From: Caryophanales bacterium
GTDB lineage: Bacteria; Bacillota_I; Bacilli_A; Izemoplasmatales; UBA1188
Reading direction: 5' to 3'
Length of the DNA: 64,000 nucleotides
Assembly: GCA_020633845.1 (NCBI GenBank)
Contig: JACKCW010000003.1
Coordinates: forward strand, 19,179-83,178
Shown: in pieces, positions 44,460-54,429 of the stretch
How the letters are laid out: the number at the start of each line of letters is the position of its first letter
Position numbering within the stretch: the first letter of the stretch is position 1
Notes under the pieces: generated by a model
What the model was told of the DNA's origin: nothing
Databases searched by the model: none
Seen by the model: only the letters and a program-made list of their open reading frames with translations
Translations under genes and position numbers: made by a program

Positions 44460-47036
44460 TTAATTATTTGCATCAAGGAAATACTGATAGATAGTTTGAT
44501 AGGTAGCGTAGTCTTCATAGCCTTCTTCCTGAGATAAAACCCCGGCGAAGAAGATATTGACAAAACTCTCGCTGTAGAAATAATTGTCGGCTGCTGTAAC
44601 GTAGTCGCTGAAGTCGACATCACTCGGGAATAAATCCGGGAAATACGAGATGTTGAAATCGCTAAGTGCGGTATCGCTGTCAGTCAGAATTACCTCATAA
44701 AATTCAATATACATCGCATTGATGAACTGAGTCATAGTTGGTGTGTCGCTATCGTTATTGGCGGCGTTATTGTATTCGCTATCCTCATCCTCATCTTCGC
44801 TGTATTTGAAACTCGGCTTGGTAGTACCACCATCACCCTCGGTTGCGAGAATGAAGTGAGCGCCAACTTCGTCGATTGTAAGACTATCCGCGATGGCAAA
44901 CACATCGTCATATGTGTCGCTTATAACTTTGTCATAAACTGAGAGGTAAGCGGCATTCATTTGGGCGGTCGCGGTATCACCATAGTTGTAGTAAGTGATC
45001 GAAACGGTATTGCTGTCGTCATCGGTTGTCGATACAGCGCTATAGGAAAGCATGAAACCAAGCTCTTTGTATTCGCTGTAATCGCCGTCGATTCTAGATG
45101 AATTATTATATTCATCGATGAAATCTTTAATGATAGTAGCCGCATCGCTTGCGCTGTCGGCATCCTCAACCTTATCCTTGATTAATTCATAGAAACTGTC
45201 GAGTTCGGCCTCATATGCCGCTTGCAGGGCCGCCTTATCCGTAATCAGATTATCGGAGCCGTCATAAAGTTTAATCCCGTATTCGTCGATATTGTCGATA
45301 ACCTGTTCTAAATCGTCTTTTTCAAAGTCGCCGTCATAATCGGTATAAATTGATAGTTCGTAAGTGTAAAGGTCATAGTAATTATTGTAATAATCATCCA
45401 TTATCGACTGGAGTTTAGCCTCATAAAGTGGGTTAACGCTGACATTATTGTCATCGTCGATATTAAAGAGAAGAGAATATACCACCATCGTCTTAAGATC
45501 GTTAGACACATAGTAATAATTTAAAGCGTCCTCGAAATTATTGAAACCGAAGGTATCGAAAATATAATCTGATTCAAGTTCGTAATCGTCTGCACTATAG
45601 TTGCTAGAGATATAGCTTTCAAGATCGTCGTAATAAGAAATATATCTTAAGGAAGCATTTTTGGTAACGTCTCTTTCATCGCCGTAAAGAAGAGTATAAG
45701 CATCCATTGTTTCCTCAATTTTGAGGACAGCGGCATACATTAAATAATAAGCAAGGTCTCTTTCTGTGGCGTAGTTATAGAAATCGTCGGCGGTAATGCT
45801 GAAATCGTTAAGCTTAACTAAAATAGTTGAATCTCCTGCAATACTGGAATCGTCATAAGATGAATCATAAGAAACGTAGTCAGCGGCAAAGTATCTGTCG
45901 TTAAAGGTAATACCGTTTTCGCTTCTTAAGTTAGCCATGGCGGCGGTCACAACCGAAGTAGTGGCGACATAGGCGTCAATGAAGTGAGAAAGAATCTCAT
46001 TCTTTACCTCGTCGGTTGCATCAGCGTAGTCGGCCTTATCTTCACCCGTAAGCTTGTATATAATAGTGTAAGCAGTTCCGTATCCTACCGTGTATGGAGC
46101 GACGGTATAAGTATAATCGTCAGCGCTCATACTAAACATATAAGAGGCAAGATCTTCGGAAACTGTCGATAATTTGATGAAATTATAATTAAAATCATCG
46201 GAAGTATAAACGTTTGCGGCAGTTGCTTCTTCTTTATAAGAAGAATACACAATATTATAGAGTTGAATAAAATAACTTAAGGCTTCCGCATTATCATTAA
46301 ATTCTCTGGTGTTTTCATCGTTTAATTCTCTTTGGGCTACGTTATTAATATCTTCACTTCCAGTATATACTCGAAGTTCGGAATTATATATTACAAGACC
46401 TAAAGATTTAACGGCCGAACGATAATCGTTCATTGAACTGAAGGAGATAACGATAGCCTTGGTATCAGCCCAGTAAGAGTCGGTGTAGTAAGACTCCAGA
46501 GTGTCTTCCGAAACGTAGTAATCGCTATCTTCGTCATTCTGACAATCGTTGATATATTCTTCGGTATAAACGTCTCTTGCGGCCAGAAGTTTGATATATT
46601 CTTCCTGTTTAGCCTCGGTATCAAGACCCATAATATACATTGTATAGTTATATTCTTGAAGATCGGTGGCTTTTTCTTCATCCGATAAGGCAGCGATAGT
46701 GTCTTCGTCATCCGTTGAGTAGACAAGTCTATTGTATCTCGAGATGTATTCCGGACTGAGAGTGGTGATGTTTTCGACATAAGACGATAAGAGTTCTTTA
46801 TCAATCTCTTGCAGAAGAAGACCGATTCCTCCGTAATATCTAACCATAGTATTGATTTCTTTTTTGGTTACTTCATAAGCATGACTATTATAAGAAGAGT
46901 TGAATACTACGGTATCGCCCGAGGTAATACTTGGTTGGACATAATCGGTAGTTGTTTCGGTTTCGTCTTTACATCCCGCTAAGGCAAGGCTGATTAATAC
47001 TACTAGTAACAGAGTGAAAAGTTTTTTAATTTTCAT
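44460..47036 (-). CDS. very large PrsA/SurA-like foldase lipoprotein
   Basis: Start ATG 47036 lies 9 bases after GGGAGG (an ATG at 47045 overlaps it), giving 858 residues. A lipobox LALAGC ends the signal peptide near residue 21. The early part has the SurA/PrsA N-terminal pattern: VTKKEINTMV, then helices with paired acidic residues. A late segment, VGAHFILATEGDGG near residue 750, resembles the parvulin strand (xxHILV). The protein is much longer than usual PrsA (about 300 residues) and rich in Asp, Tyr and Ser. It is paralogous to the next gene, 15 bases upstream. It likely folds exported proteins at the outer membrane face. Catalytic residues could not be confirmed. Confidence 0.6.
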   Translation of the reverse strand: MKIKKLFTLLLVVLISLALAGCKDETETTTDYVQPSITSGDTVVFNSSYNSHAYEVTKKEINTMVRYYGGIGLLLQEIDKELLSSYVENITTLSPEYISRYNRLVYSTDDEDTIAALSDEEKATDLQEYNYTMYIMGLDTEAKQEEYIKLLAARDVYTEEYINDCQNDEDSDYYVSEDTLESYYTDSYWADTKAIVISFSSMNDYRSAVKSLGLVIYNSELRVYTGSEDINNVAQRELNDENTREFNDNAEALSYFIQLYNIVYSSYKEEATAANVYTSDDFNYNFIKLSTVSEDLASYMFSMSADDYTYTVAPYTVGYGTAYTIIYKLTGEDKADYADATDEVKNEILSHFIDAYVATTSVVTAAMANLRSENGITFNDRYFAADYVSYDSSYDDSSIAGDSTILVKLNDFSITADDFYNYATERDLAYYLMYAAVLKIEETMDAYTLLYGDERDVTKNASLRYISYYDDLESYISSNYSADDYELESDYIFDTFGFNNFEDALNYYYVSNDLKTMVVYSLLFNIDDDNNVSVNPLYEAKLQSIMDDYYNNYYDLYTYELSIYTDYDGDFEKDDLEQVIDNIDEYGIKLYDGSDNLITDKAALQAAYEAELDSFYELIKDKVEDADSASDAATIIKDFIDEYNNSSRIDGDYSEYKELGFMLSYSAVSTTDDDSNTVSITYYNYGDTATAQMNAAYLSVYDKVISDTYDDVFAIADSLTIDEVGAHFILATEGDGGTTKPSFKYSEDEDEDSEYNNAANNDSDTPTMTQFINAMYIEFYEVILTDSDTALSDFNISYFPDLFPSDVDFSDYVTAADNYFYSESFVNIFFAGVLSQEEGYEDYATYQTIYQYFLDANN

Positions 47037-47051
47037 AAGTCTCATCCTCCC

Positions 47052-50000
47052 TTAATCACTCAAATCCCCAAAGAGGACAGAATAGTAAATGTCTTTCAAA
47101 GCCTCGAATTGGCTTTGATATTCCGACGATTCGTTAACGAGAGTCAGAAGCATAATGTAGTTGGAATGGTAAGTTGCCGATTCGTCTAAAACAATTGACA
47201 TGAAATCGGAATAATAAGTATCAAAAGCGTCGGTAAGATCGGTTGGAAGATTCGGATATTCAAAGCCGGCTTGTTCTTCCGGATCATCCGTATCGCCATA
47301 AATATCGTTATATACATATTGCTGCATGTAAAGAGCTAACTGGGATTCGCTGACTGATGAAGAAGTGTTAACCGATCCTTCAGCATAGTCACTATCCGGA
47401 TCACTAATTTCAAAGGTAGTCTTATCGAAATTGTCTCCCGGGAGTCCTACAATAAAATGAAGACCGAAAGAAGTTTCAGTAAGGCCGTCGCCGATAGAAT
47501 ATCCGAGGAGGTCATTATCGACTCTTTCCAGTTTTTCCGCAATCTTAGTTACGGCTTCTTGGAAAGGTTCAACATAAGACGAGACAGTGGAGTTGGTCAC
47601 ATCGCCCAAATCTTCATACATGAGAGAAATTCCCAAAGCTTTAAATTCTTTATATTTACCGTCTTCTCTAGAAGATTCGTTATACTCGGTAATAAAATCA
47701 CTTAGGATTGTCTCGCTGCTGGATGCAAAGTTAGTATCACTGCTATAGACATAGTCGAGAAGAAGTTTTTCGAGTTTATTTATTTCTGTATTAAATTCGG
47801 AAAGAGTAAGAGCGTTTCCGCTGGCGTCTTTTAGTACGCTGCTTTCTCCGGTTGTTTCATCGAAACTTGCGAGGAATTTGTCGTAGTCGTCCGGACTTCC
47901 GTCTTCATCTAAATCCATATAGATTAAAAGGTGAGATATGTCGACATCGTAGTAATCATTAAAGATAGTGGTAAATTTGTCGCTTGCGAATAATGCTTTC
48001 GCATAATCGGTTAATTCGGTAGTGTCTAAAGCCCCAACCATTTCGTTATAGATGAAGACATCTCTCATCGTGCTTCTTTCAAGAGAACTTACCATATCAT
48101 CAAAACTTCTGGCTCCGTAGCTATAGAGGAATTCGTTAAGCGAGTTGTAATAATCGTATCCGTAAGAAGCATAGATTGATTTATAGTACTCGTAATAATA
48201 GTTGTAATACTCGGCTGTTTCAGCATATTCTTCCATCTTCCAGTTATCGCTTGTTAAATAGTTCATACTGGTTCCGTGAATCTCTTCAAAAGCGTCTAAA
48301 GTGAAGTATACGGCATTAAGACAAGCAGAAGAGATGTAAGACGCTGAACTGTATTCTAAAGCGTAATCGTATAAGTCATCAGGAGTAATAGAAATTTCGC
48401 TGACAGTAGTTCCCATAACGTCTACTTCTTTGGTTAGTTCAACAAGTTTCTTAGCAACATACTTTTTCATGCTGTAATAATCGGTATAAAGATCGGAATC
48501 AACGCCAGCCGCTAAATCATCTTCGTCATAAGCGATATCGCTTTGATATTCATAGACAAAGAATTCATCGTATATTTTAAGTCCGGCTTCAGCTCTCAGT
48601 TCAGCAATAGCCATCGTAGTAAAGCCGGTAGTGTCTAAATATTCTTGAATTTTTTCTTCTTTGTATGCAGCAAGTTCGCTTTCACTTGGAGTGCTGCTTT
48701 CCGATGTGCTTAACTTATAAATGAGATAATAAGGAGTTTCGGAATCTTGGACTCCGTCATAACTTGTCGGAGTGGCGAGATAACTTCCCGATGCGGTATC
48801 GCCAAAAGTTAGAGTTTCAAATATTTCTTTTGCCAAATCTTCTCTTATGGCATTTAAATCATCGTAGTTATATGTAATTTGACTTAAAGTATTTTCCATG
48901 AGCGTCGAATAATCACTGCTCCAAGTAACACCGGTCAAATCTTTATATATTTGTACAAAAGCGGAATATAGTTGAGCGTTGGAAGCTTCAATAGTATTGG
49001 TAAGATCAAAAGTTGTTTGATCCTCGATTGCAAGCTTACTGTCGTTCGCAATAATATTTCCTTCATTATCTAAGTAATACATAAAATCGTCTTCCGAATC
49101 TAAGATAGGGTTTCCATCGCCGTCGGTGGCAATTTTATAGTTAGGAATGTATTCTTCGTTGGTGCTGTCTTCTTTATAGGTCGGGAAGCCGTTTACTCCT
49201 TGTGCTACTCCGTCAACGGTTTCAACGAGATATTCATCATTTCCGATATATTTTCTGATTTCCTGGACGGTATTGTTTTCGCTATCAGTATAAGTAACGA
49301 GAACGAGTCCATAGTTTTCTAAGGCGGCATTAAGAGTGATAACATCAGCATCATTTATAAGTCCGGCCGAAGTCGTAAAATCAAAAGCATCGATAAAGTT
49401 TTGTAAAACGACAGAAGTCTCAAGACTGTCTCTTTGTTGAGAATAGTAGTCGTTATACATTTCTATGTAAAGGGAGAGAACCTGATCGGCACTGAGAATA
49501 GCGGTATTCTTTGTTGTGAAACTATCGCAATCCTCATAACTTACAACATTGCTGACGACGGTAGTGCTTGAGTATTCCCAAGCATCAAGTTCGGAATTCC
49601 AAACATAATTTCCGTCATCATCAGTTTCGACATTCGCATTTGGAACTTTTTCGTATCCGGTAGTTCCGTCGCTGTAAGTCACTTCCTGTTCTAAATATGG
49701 ATAACTGAAATCGTCATTAACATAGTAGTTTCCGTCATCATCTTTATCGACTACGTATTCACTATCTCCTATGTAATAGCGTATTTTGCTGCTGACGATT
49801 GCTAAATGATATAAATTGAGGAAGGTATCGGCGTCATCTTCGCTGTAGAATTTAATGACGAGCGCTATTGTGTCGGCATATTCTGCTTCGTATTCGCTTA
49901 GAATTGTCTCATCACTGACATCCGGCGTAATAGAACCGACATCAAGGCCGTTTTCAATCCGATATCTGGCGTACTCGTCGTAAGCTATCATCAGTTTGGC

Positions 50001-50456
50001 GTAGTCATCAATATTATGACCATCGGTGCCATCAGTGTAGTAGCCGAGAATGTTCATCTTATTGTAGAACGCTTCCCAAAGTTCGCCGTCGGCTTCAGTA
50101 TCCTCCTTTTTCTCATTTATTGTTTCTTCGTCTGTTGTTCCGTAAACGAGATAATTGATCTTCTCGTCGATTTCACTTTGATCATCTATCGTGCTGATTA
50201 CTGATGCCAGCAGATACTTGTCAAGAATCTCCTCGACAGTGCTCATCGGACTTGAGTAGAGAATGTTTTCCCATATATCTTCTTTAGTAACCTGATAAGT
50301 TTTACCTCCGTATGATCCCTCATACACGACGGCGTTCTTATCGGTAATATAATGGTTTTTCTCTCTCTGTTGATAAGCGTTTCCCACCAGTGCCAGAGCA
50401 ACAACAAGGACAACTGAAAGGATTACGATCAAAACTCTTTTTCCATAATTACCCAT
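47052..50456 (-). CDS. very large PrsA/SurA-like membrane-anchored foldase
   Basis: Start ATG 50456 is chosen (1134 residues), with AAGGAG 9 bases upstream. An N-terminal anchor helix (residues about 8-28) has no lipobox cysteine, unlike its paralogue downstream. VTKEDIWENILYSSPMSTVE, then EILDKYLLASVI, near residue 60 fits the SurA/PrsA N-domain. ITPDDLYDYALEYSSAS near residue 650 aligns with ITADDFYNYATERDLAY of the neighbour. VDISHLLIYMDLDEDGSPDD near residue 845 and FGLHFIVGLPGD near residue 1015 resemble parvulin strands. Long inserts of Asp/Tyr/Thr-rich sequence (about 240-330 and 420-490) are unusual. The two genes form an operon. Confidence 0.6.
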   Translation of the reverse strand: MGNYGKRVLIVILSVVLVVALALVGNAYQQREKNHYITDKNAVVYEGSYGGKTYQVTKEDIWENILYSSPMSTVEEILDKYLLASVISTIDDQSEIDEKINYLVYGTTDEETINEKKEDTEADGELWEAFYNKMNILGYYTDGTDGHNIDDYAKLMIAYDEYARYRIENGLDVGSITPDVSDETILSEYEAEYADTIALVIKFYSEDDADTFLNLYHLAIVSSKIRYYIGDSEYVVDKDDDGNYYVNDDFSYPYLEQEVTYSDGTTGYEKVPNANVETDDDGNYVWNSELDAWEYSSTTVVSNVVSYEDCDSFTTKNTAILSADQVLSLYIEMYNDYYSQQRDSLETSVVLQNFIDAFDFTTSAGLINDADVITLNAALENYGLVLVTYTDSENNTVQEIRKYIGNDEYLVETVDGVAQGVNGFPTYKEDSTNEEYIPNYKIATDGDGNPILDSEDDFMYYLDNEGNIIANDSKLAIEDQTTFDLTNTIEASNAQLYSAFVQIYKDLTGVTWSSDYSTLMENTLSQITYNYDDLNAIREDLAKEIFETLTFGDTASGSYLATPTSYDGVQDSETPYYLIYKLSTSESSTPSESELAAYKEEKIQEYLDTTGFTTMAIAELRAEAGLKIYDEFFVYEYQSDIAYDEDDLAAGVDSDLYTDYYSMKKYVAKKLVELTKEVDVMGTTVSEISITPDDLYDYALEYSSASYISSACLNAVYFTLDAFEEIHGTSMNYLTSDNWKMEEYAETAEYYNYYYEYYKSIYASYGYDYYNSLNEFLYSYGARSFDDMVSSLERSTMRDVFIYNEMVGALDTTELTDYAKALFASDKFTTIFNDYYDVDISHLLIYMDLDEDGSPDDYDKFLASFDETTGESSVLKDASGNALTLSEFNTEINKLEKLLLDYVYSSDTNFASSSETILSDFITEYNESSREDGKYKEFKALGISLMYEDLGDVTNSTVSSYVEPFQEAVTKIAEKLERVDNDLLGYSIGDGLTETSFGLHFIVGLPGDNFDKTTFEISDPDSDYAEGSVNTSSSVSESQLALYMQQYVYNDIYGDTDDPEEQAGFEYPNLPTDLTDAFDTYYSDFMSIVLDESATYHSNYIMLLTLVNESSEYQSQFEALKDIYYSVLFGDLSD

Positions 50457-50568
50457 AAAATAAATCTCCTTATAAAGTCCAAGTATTATCTTACCATTAA
50501 TGAATATTAATGACAACACAATTTTTATGAATATTGCGTGATACAGACGACCAATAAAATAAAAAAAT

Positions 50569-50586
50569 ATCTTCCTTTAGGAAGAT
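50569..50586. terminator. hairpin between the foldase operon and walJ
   Basis: ATCTTCC (50569-50575) pairs with GGAAGAT (50580-50586). A run of seven A at 50561-50567 gives a T tail on the minus strand, so it would stop leftward transcripts entering the foldase promoter region. Confidence 0.5.
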
Positions 50587-50651
50587 TTGAAAGTGTTGAA
50601 ATTTACAAATAACCGCATATGCTCTATGATATAAGAAGCATAGGTGAATGT

Positions 50652-51437
50652 ATGAAATTTTCAGTACTTGGCAGTTCTTCCGGAGGTAATGCAACTTACC
50701 TCGAACACAACGGGAAAAAATATTTAATAGATTGCGGATTCGGAATTAGATATATCTTATCTAGAATGAATGATTTGAATATCAAGGCTGACCACTTGGA
50801 CGGCATTTTCATCTCTCATGAACATTCCGATCATATCGCCGGCCTTTCCTCGGTTTCTAACCATTTTAATTCCCCGATATTTATGTCAAAAAAGACATAT
50901 AAAGGATTACGGTTTGAAGAAAAAGAAAAAATCTCCCCAATCCTTTTATCTTTTTTTAATTCCGGTGAAGAATTTACTACCGATTCTCTTAAGGTATTTC
51001 CCTTTCCGGTATCGCATGACGCTTCCGATCCGGTCGGTTTTAAGTTCACGGACGAGAATGAAAAAACGCTTGTATACTTAACTGATACCGGATGTTTTAT
51101 TTCTTATGATAAAATATCCAATGCGGACGCCTATATAATTGAATCCAACCACGAGCCGGAGATGCTTCTTTTAAGCAACAGGCCGTGGGTATTAAAAAAC
51201 CGCATTTTATCTGATTCTGGGCATTTATCCAATGATGACAGTGCTAAAACCTTCGGTTCTCTTATGGGAGATAAAACGAAGTTGGCCGTTCTTTTTCATT
51301 TATCAAATGAATGTAACACGAAAGAGCTTGCTACCCTAGCCTATGAGAATTATTTTCATAAATTCCCGGAAAAAGGGAAAAATGTAACTTTAAAAGTATC
51401 TTCCAAAAATCATCCGACGGAAATTTTTGAGGTATAA
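50652..51437 (+). CDS. walJ: MBL-fold hydrolase WalJ (YycJ)
   Basis: ATG 50652 is chosen (261 residues), because the protein then begins MKFSVLGSSSGGNATYLE, the conserved YycJ start, and AGGTGA lies just upstream. The metal site ISHEHSDHIAGL is near residue 58, with LTDTG near residue 148 and ESNH near residue 165. WalJ is a beta-lactamase-fold nuclease-like protein usually encoded with the WalRK two-component system; walK and walR are not here. A LicA-like kinase gene follows after one base. Confidence 0.9.
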   Translation: MKFSVLGSSSGGNATYLEHNGKKYLIDCGFGIRYILSRMNDLNIKADHLDGIFISHEHSDHIAGLSSVSNHFNSPIFMSKKTYKGLRFEEKEKISPILLSFFNSGEEFTTDSLKVFPFPVSHDASDPVGFKFTDENEKTLVYLTDTGCFISYDKISNADAYIIESNHEPEMLLLSNRPWVLKNRILSDSGHLSNDDSAKTFGSLMGDKTKLAVLFHLSNECNTKELATLAYENYFHKFPEKGKNVTLKVSSKNHPTEIFEV

Positions 51438-51438
51438 A

Positions 51439-52320
51439 ATGAAAGATATCAATCTTTTTCAGGAAAATAAAATTAAAAGGCTTTTAGCTGAATCTCTACC
51501 CATTGATATAAACAATATTCATTATGTCAAAAGAATTATCGGCGGTATGAGCAATAAAACCTATCTTTTTTCTTGCGGAAAAGAGGAATACAGCGTTCAT
51601 ATAAGCGATAAATTAGGAGACGACTTTGTTTCAAGGGATGCGGAAAGAGAAGCGTTTCATATCTTATCCCTATCAGGGATTGTACCGGAAGCGGTTTATC
51701 TAAATGAAAAAGATAATCGATACAGAATCTTTAAATACATTCCGGGCAGCGCTTTAGATAAACTGGACTATAAAAAATATTATTTTGAGATTGCCGAATC
51801 TTTTCATATTCTTCATTCGGCTAAATTACTGAGTAAAAATTACGAACCGTTTGTTAAAATATATGACTTAAAAGATAAAGTAAAAGAAGAAAAAGATCCC
51901 TTGTTCTTTGAAGTCTTTTCTCTTCTTGAAAATAGAAAAAAAGACCTGGAAAACCGGCCTCTTTATTTCTGCCACAACGACTCTCAACCCTCAAACTTAA
52001 TCTTGGGCGATAATAACAAAGTTTATGTGATTGATTTCGAATTTGCCGGAAACAACGACTATTTATACGATATCGCGACTTTCGGTAATCTAGACTTTAC
52101 CGACAGTATAAATATGCTAAAAATCTATAAAGAAGATGCATCAGAAGAGGAATACGAGTATCTAAAATTATGGCGATTATTTATTAATCTTCAATGGTAC
52201 TTGGTGGCTTTAATTAAACATGAAACCGGCTTTGACGAACGGCTTAAAATCAATTTTAAAGATGTCGCCGAATTCTTTTTAAAATCCTGTATACCAATAT
52301 TCGAAGAAATAAAAAAATAG
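51439..52320 (+). CDS. choline/ethanolamine kinase family protein (LicA-like)
   Basis: ATG 51439 is chosen (293 residues) with GAGG 6 bases upstream; a TTG at 51427 has no site. The aminoglycoside-phosphotransferase fold shows GGMSNKTYLF near residue 37, the Brenner loop CHNDSQPSNLILG near residue 184 with catalytic Asp, and VIDFEFAGNNDYLYDIATFG near residue 198. LicA-type kinases phosphorylate choline or ethanolamine for decoration of surface polymers or lipids. It is in an operon with walJ. The true substrate is not determined. Confidence 0.85.
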   Translation: MKDINLFQENKIKRLLAESLPIDINNIHYVKRIIGGMSNKTYLFSCGKEEYSVHISDKLGDDFVSRDAEREAFHILSLSGIVPEAVYLNEKDNRYRIFKYIPGSALDKLDYKKYYFEIAESFHILHSAKLLSKNYEPFVKIYDLKDKVKEEKDPLFFEVFSLLENRKKDLENRPLYFCHNDSQPSNLILGDNNKVYVIDFEFAGNNDYLYDIATFGNLDFTDSINMLKIYKEDASEEEYEYLKLWRLFINLQWYLVALIKHETGFDERLKINFKDVAEFFLKSCIPIFEEIKK

Positions 52321-52342
52321 AGCGCCGAGCGCTCTATTTTTT
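52313..52342. terminator. terminator after the LicA-like gene
   Basis: AAAAATAGAGCGC (52313-52325) pairs perfectly with GCGCTCTATTTTT (52329-52341) around a 3-base loop. T runs occur on both strands, so it may also serve the convergent zinc-ribbon gene. Confidence 0.92.
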
Positions 52343-52347
52343 CTATT

Positions 52348-52673
52348 CTAGAAATACTGCTGCCATGCTTGAACAGTTATTATCATTGAGATTATATAGG
52401 ATACTGAAGAAACGACAATTCCAACAATGTTTAGGGTTTTAGAATCCTTGCTGTCGGCTTTTTTGCTCTAGAAAGACCAATTCCTCCGCAAATCCATCCG
52501 GCAAGCGGAACAAATATGCCGGCGATAATCGACGCAACTCCCAGTTTGTGACCATCGTCTACTGGTTTACTATCTTCAGCAACAGATTTACCTTCTTTAA
52601 GAGGGCATCCGCAATGAGGACAAACAACTGCCTCTTCCATAACTTCAGCACCGCAATAAGTACAATACTTCAT
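52348..52673 (-). pseudogene. zinc-ribbon membrane protein, frameshifted in an A run
   Basis: The frame from 52673 begins CTYCGAEV and CPHCGCPL, a zinc ribbon with four cysteines, then a helix GVASIIAGIFVPLAGWICGG, and stops early at 52431 after LSRAKKPTARILKP. One base later the other frame continues KADSKDSKTLNIVGIVVSSVSYI, which matches the intact paralogue upstream (KADNKHAKTLNIIGLSVASGG), down to a TAG at 52348. The break is in a run of six A; the paralogue has seven at the same place. The restored protein would have about 107 residues and a second membrane helix. Confidence 0.8.
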
Positions 52674-52760
52674 TCTTTTTCTCTCCTTTTATATATTTAA
52701 AATGTTGTTACAGAATAATTATACGCACAATGTAAAAATATACAATAAAGTTTTTGAAAA

Positions 52761-53102
52761 TTAAGTTGAATACATGCCCAGAAAAACCACTATAAAAAAT
52801 ACAATGCAAACAATAACTTCGATAACGAAACCGCCGGAAGCCACGGAAAGACCGATAATATTTAAAGTTTTTGCGTGCTTATTGTCGGCTTTTTTTGCAA
52901 AGTCCAGCCCTATTGCTCCGCATATCCAAGAAGCTATCGGGCAAAATAAAGCGGTAACTATCGCGACAATTCCGAGAGTCTCGCCGTTATTTTCGGTTTT
53001 TTTATTTTGTTGAAGGCTGAAGTTGGATTTTACCGGACACCCGCAATGAGGGCAAACGACCGCTTCATCATTTATTTCGACTCCACAGTAAGTGCAAAAC
53101 AT
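52761..53102 (-). CDS. zinc-ribbon membrane protein
   Basis: The 113-residue protein has an N-terminal zinc ribbon (CTYCG at residues 3-7, CPHCGCP at 17-23), a polar linker, and two membrane helices (about residues 44-66 and 80-110). It is the intact relative of the broken gene just downstream. Such zinc-ribbon plus DUF4190-like proteins are common in Firmicutes with no assigned function. The two genes arose by tandem duplication. Confidence 0.75.
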   Translation of the reverse strand: MFCTYCGVEINDEAVVCPHCGCPVKSNFSLQQNKKTENNGETLGIVAIVTALFCPIASWICGAIGLDFAKKADNKHAKTLNIIGLSVASGGFVIEVIVCIVFFIVVFLGMYST

Positions 53103-53156
53103 GTTATTTCACCATTCCTTCTATCTCGATTGTAACACCAATTAAGCGAAATGTTT

Positions 53157-54332
53157 CTATTTAATTAATTTATTTACTGTCAAATCCATTCCGAGGGCGC
53201 CAAGAGGCGATGTAAACAAAATAGAAATAACGGCGATGGATAAAATAAGTTCTCCGCCCGGAATCCCCATTGCCATAGGAATGGCGCCGATGGCAGCCTG
53301 AACGGTAGCCTTCGGTATATATGATATAACAGTAAAAAGTTTTTCGTTTTTATTTAAATTAGTGCCGATTAAAGAAAGATATACTCCGGCAGAACGGAAA
53401 ACAAGAACGATAACGATAAGTAAAATGCCGAGTCCTAAATTACTGAAGAAATAATTCAAATCGACCGAAGCGCCGACTAAGACAAAAAGCATAATATCGG
53501 CCACCAGCCACAGTTTGGAATATTTAGATGATAATCTTTCCGCAAGCGGCGCGTTTTTTGCAAGAATCGTAATACCGATAGTCATAGATGCCAGAAGACC
53601 TGAGAATCCGACTATTCCTTCTAAAAGAACTTCGAGTCCGTAAAGCCCGAAAGCGAATCCGCATATTATCATAACTTTAACACTATCTCTAATATGTATT
53701 TTTTTAAATAGCCAGGAAAGAAGAAGACCAATAGCAACCCCGGCTCCAATTCCGAGGATTATTGAAAGCGGAACATCGATGAAAGTCATAACGCCAAGCG
53801 AACCGCCGGTGGCGACAGTAGTAAGCGCCGTAAAGATAACAATCATGGCCACATCATCAAGAGAAGAACCCGCAATAATCAATTGCGGTATCCCTTTCTT
53901 AACTCCTTGTCCCTTTTCAATCATTTCCAGCATTTTAGGCACAACTACCGCCGGACTAACAGCCCCCAGGACGCTTCCTAAAATAAAGGCGTCAAGATAA
54001 GAAATATCAAAAAAGAGCGGCGCAATTAAGCCGACGGCGACCATTTCTAAAATGGCCGGCACAAAACACATAAGAACAGCCGGTCTTCCTATCCGCTTTA
54101 AATCTTTAAGATTAAGCGAAAGACCGGCTCTGATAAGAATAAATATAAGAGCTATTTCTCCCAACTCCGAAGAAATATCCAAAATCCCGTTATCAATTAA
54201 ATTAAGACAATAAGGGCCGATAACGATGCCGATTAAAAGATAACCGATTAAGCTTGGGATTCTGATCTTTTCAAATAAAAACGAACAGAATACTCCCAAA
54301 ATCAAAATCAGAAAAAGACTAATGAAAAACAT
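53157..54332 (-). CDS. cation:proton antiporter (CPA2-type)
   Basis: The 391-residue protein has about 12 membrane helices and the pattern of Kef/NapA-type antiporters: FEKIRIPSLIGYLLIGIVIG at residues 24-43, AGLSLNLKDLKRIG near residue 91, PAVVVPKMLEMI near residue 149 and GSSLDDVAMIVI near residue 178 with the paired Asp used in ion exchange. It exchanges Na+ or K+ for H+. It lacks a C-terminal TrkA-N domain. A good promoter (TTGACT-16-TATAAT) lies about 100 bases upstream, leaving a leader of about 90 bases without a recognised riboswitch. Confidence 0.85.
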   Translation of the reverse strand: MFFISLFLILILGVFCSFLFEKIRIPSLIGYLLIGIVIGPYCLNLIDNGILDISSELGEIALIFILIRAGLSLNLKDLKRIGRPAVLMCFVPAILEMVAVGLIAPLFFDISYLDAFILGSVLGAVSPAVVVPKMLEMIEKGQGVKKGIPQLIIAGSSLDDVAMIVIFTALTTVATGGSLGVMTFIDVPLSIILGIGAGVAIGLLLSWLFKKIHIRDSVKVMIICGFAFGLYGLEVLLEGIVGFSGLLASMTIGITILAKNAPLAERLSSKYSKLWLVADIMLFVLVGASVDLNYFFSNLGLGILLIVIVLVFRSAGVYLSLIGTNLNKNEKLFTVISYIPKATVQAAIGAIPMAMGIPGGELILSIAVISILFTSPLGALGMDLTVNKLIK

Positions 54333-54429
54333 AAAATACCCCCGGTGCTAGAATCTTTTAAGATAGAAAAACTTAGTCAAAAGCTTTGGGTGAAACACTA
54401 TTTTTTTATCTATTTTATTTCCGGGTCAA

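Noticed and set aside
54336..54429. A riboswitch in the 90-base leader of the antiporter gene
   Set aside because: No paired structure matching a known ion or nucleotide riboswitch could be found by eye; only AT-rich sequence is seen.
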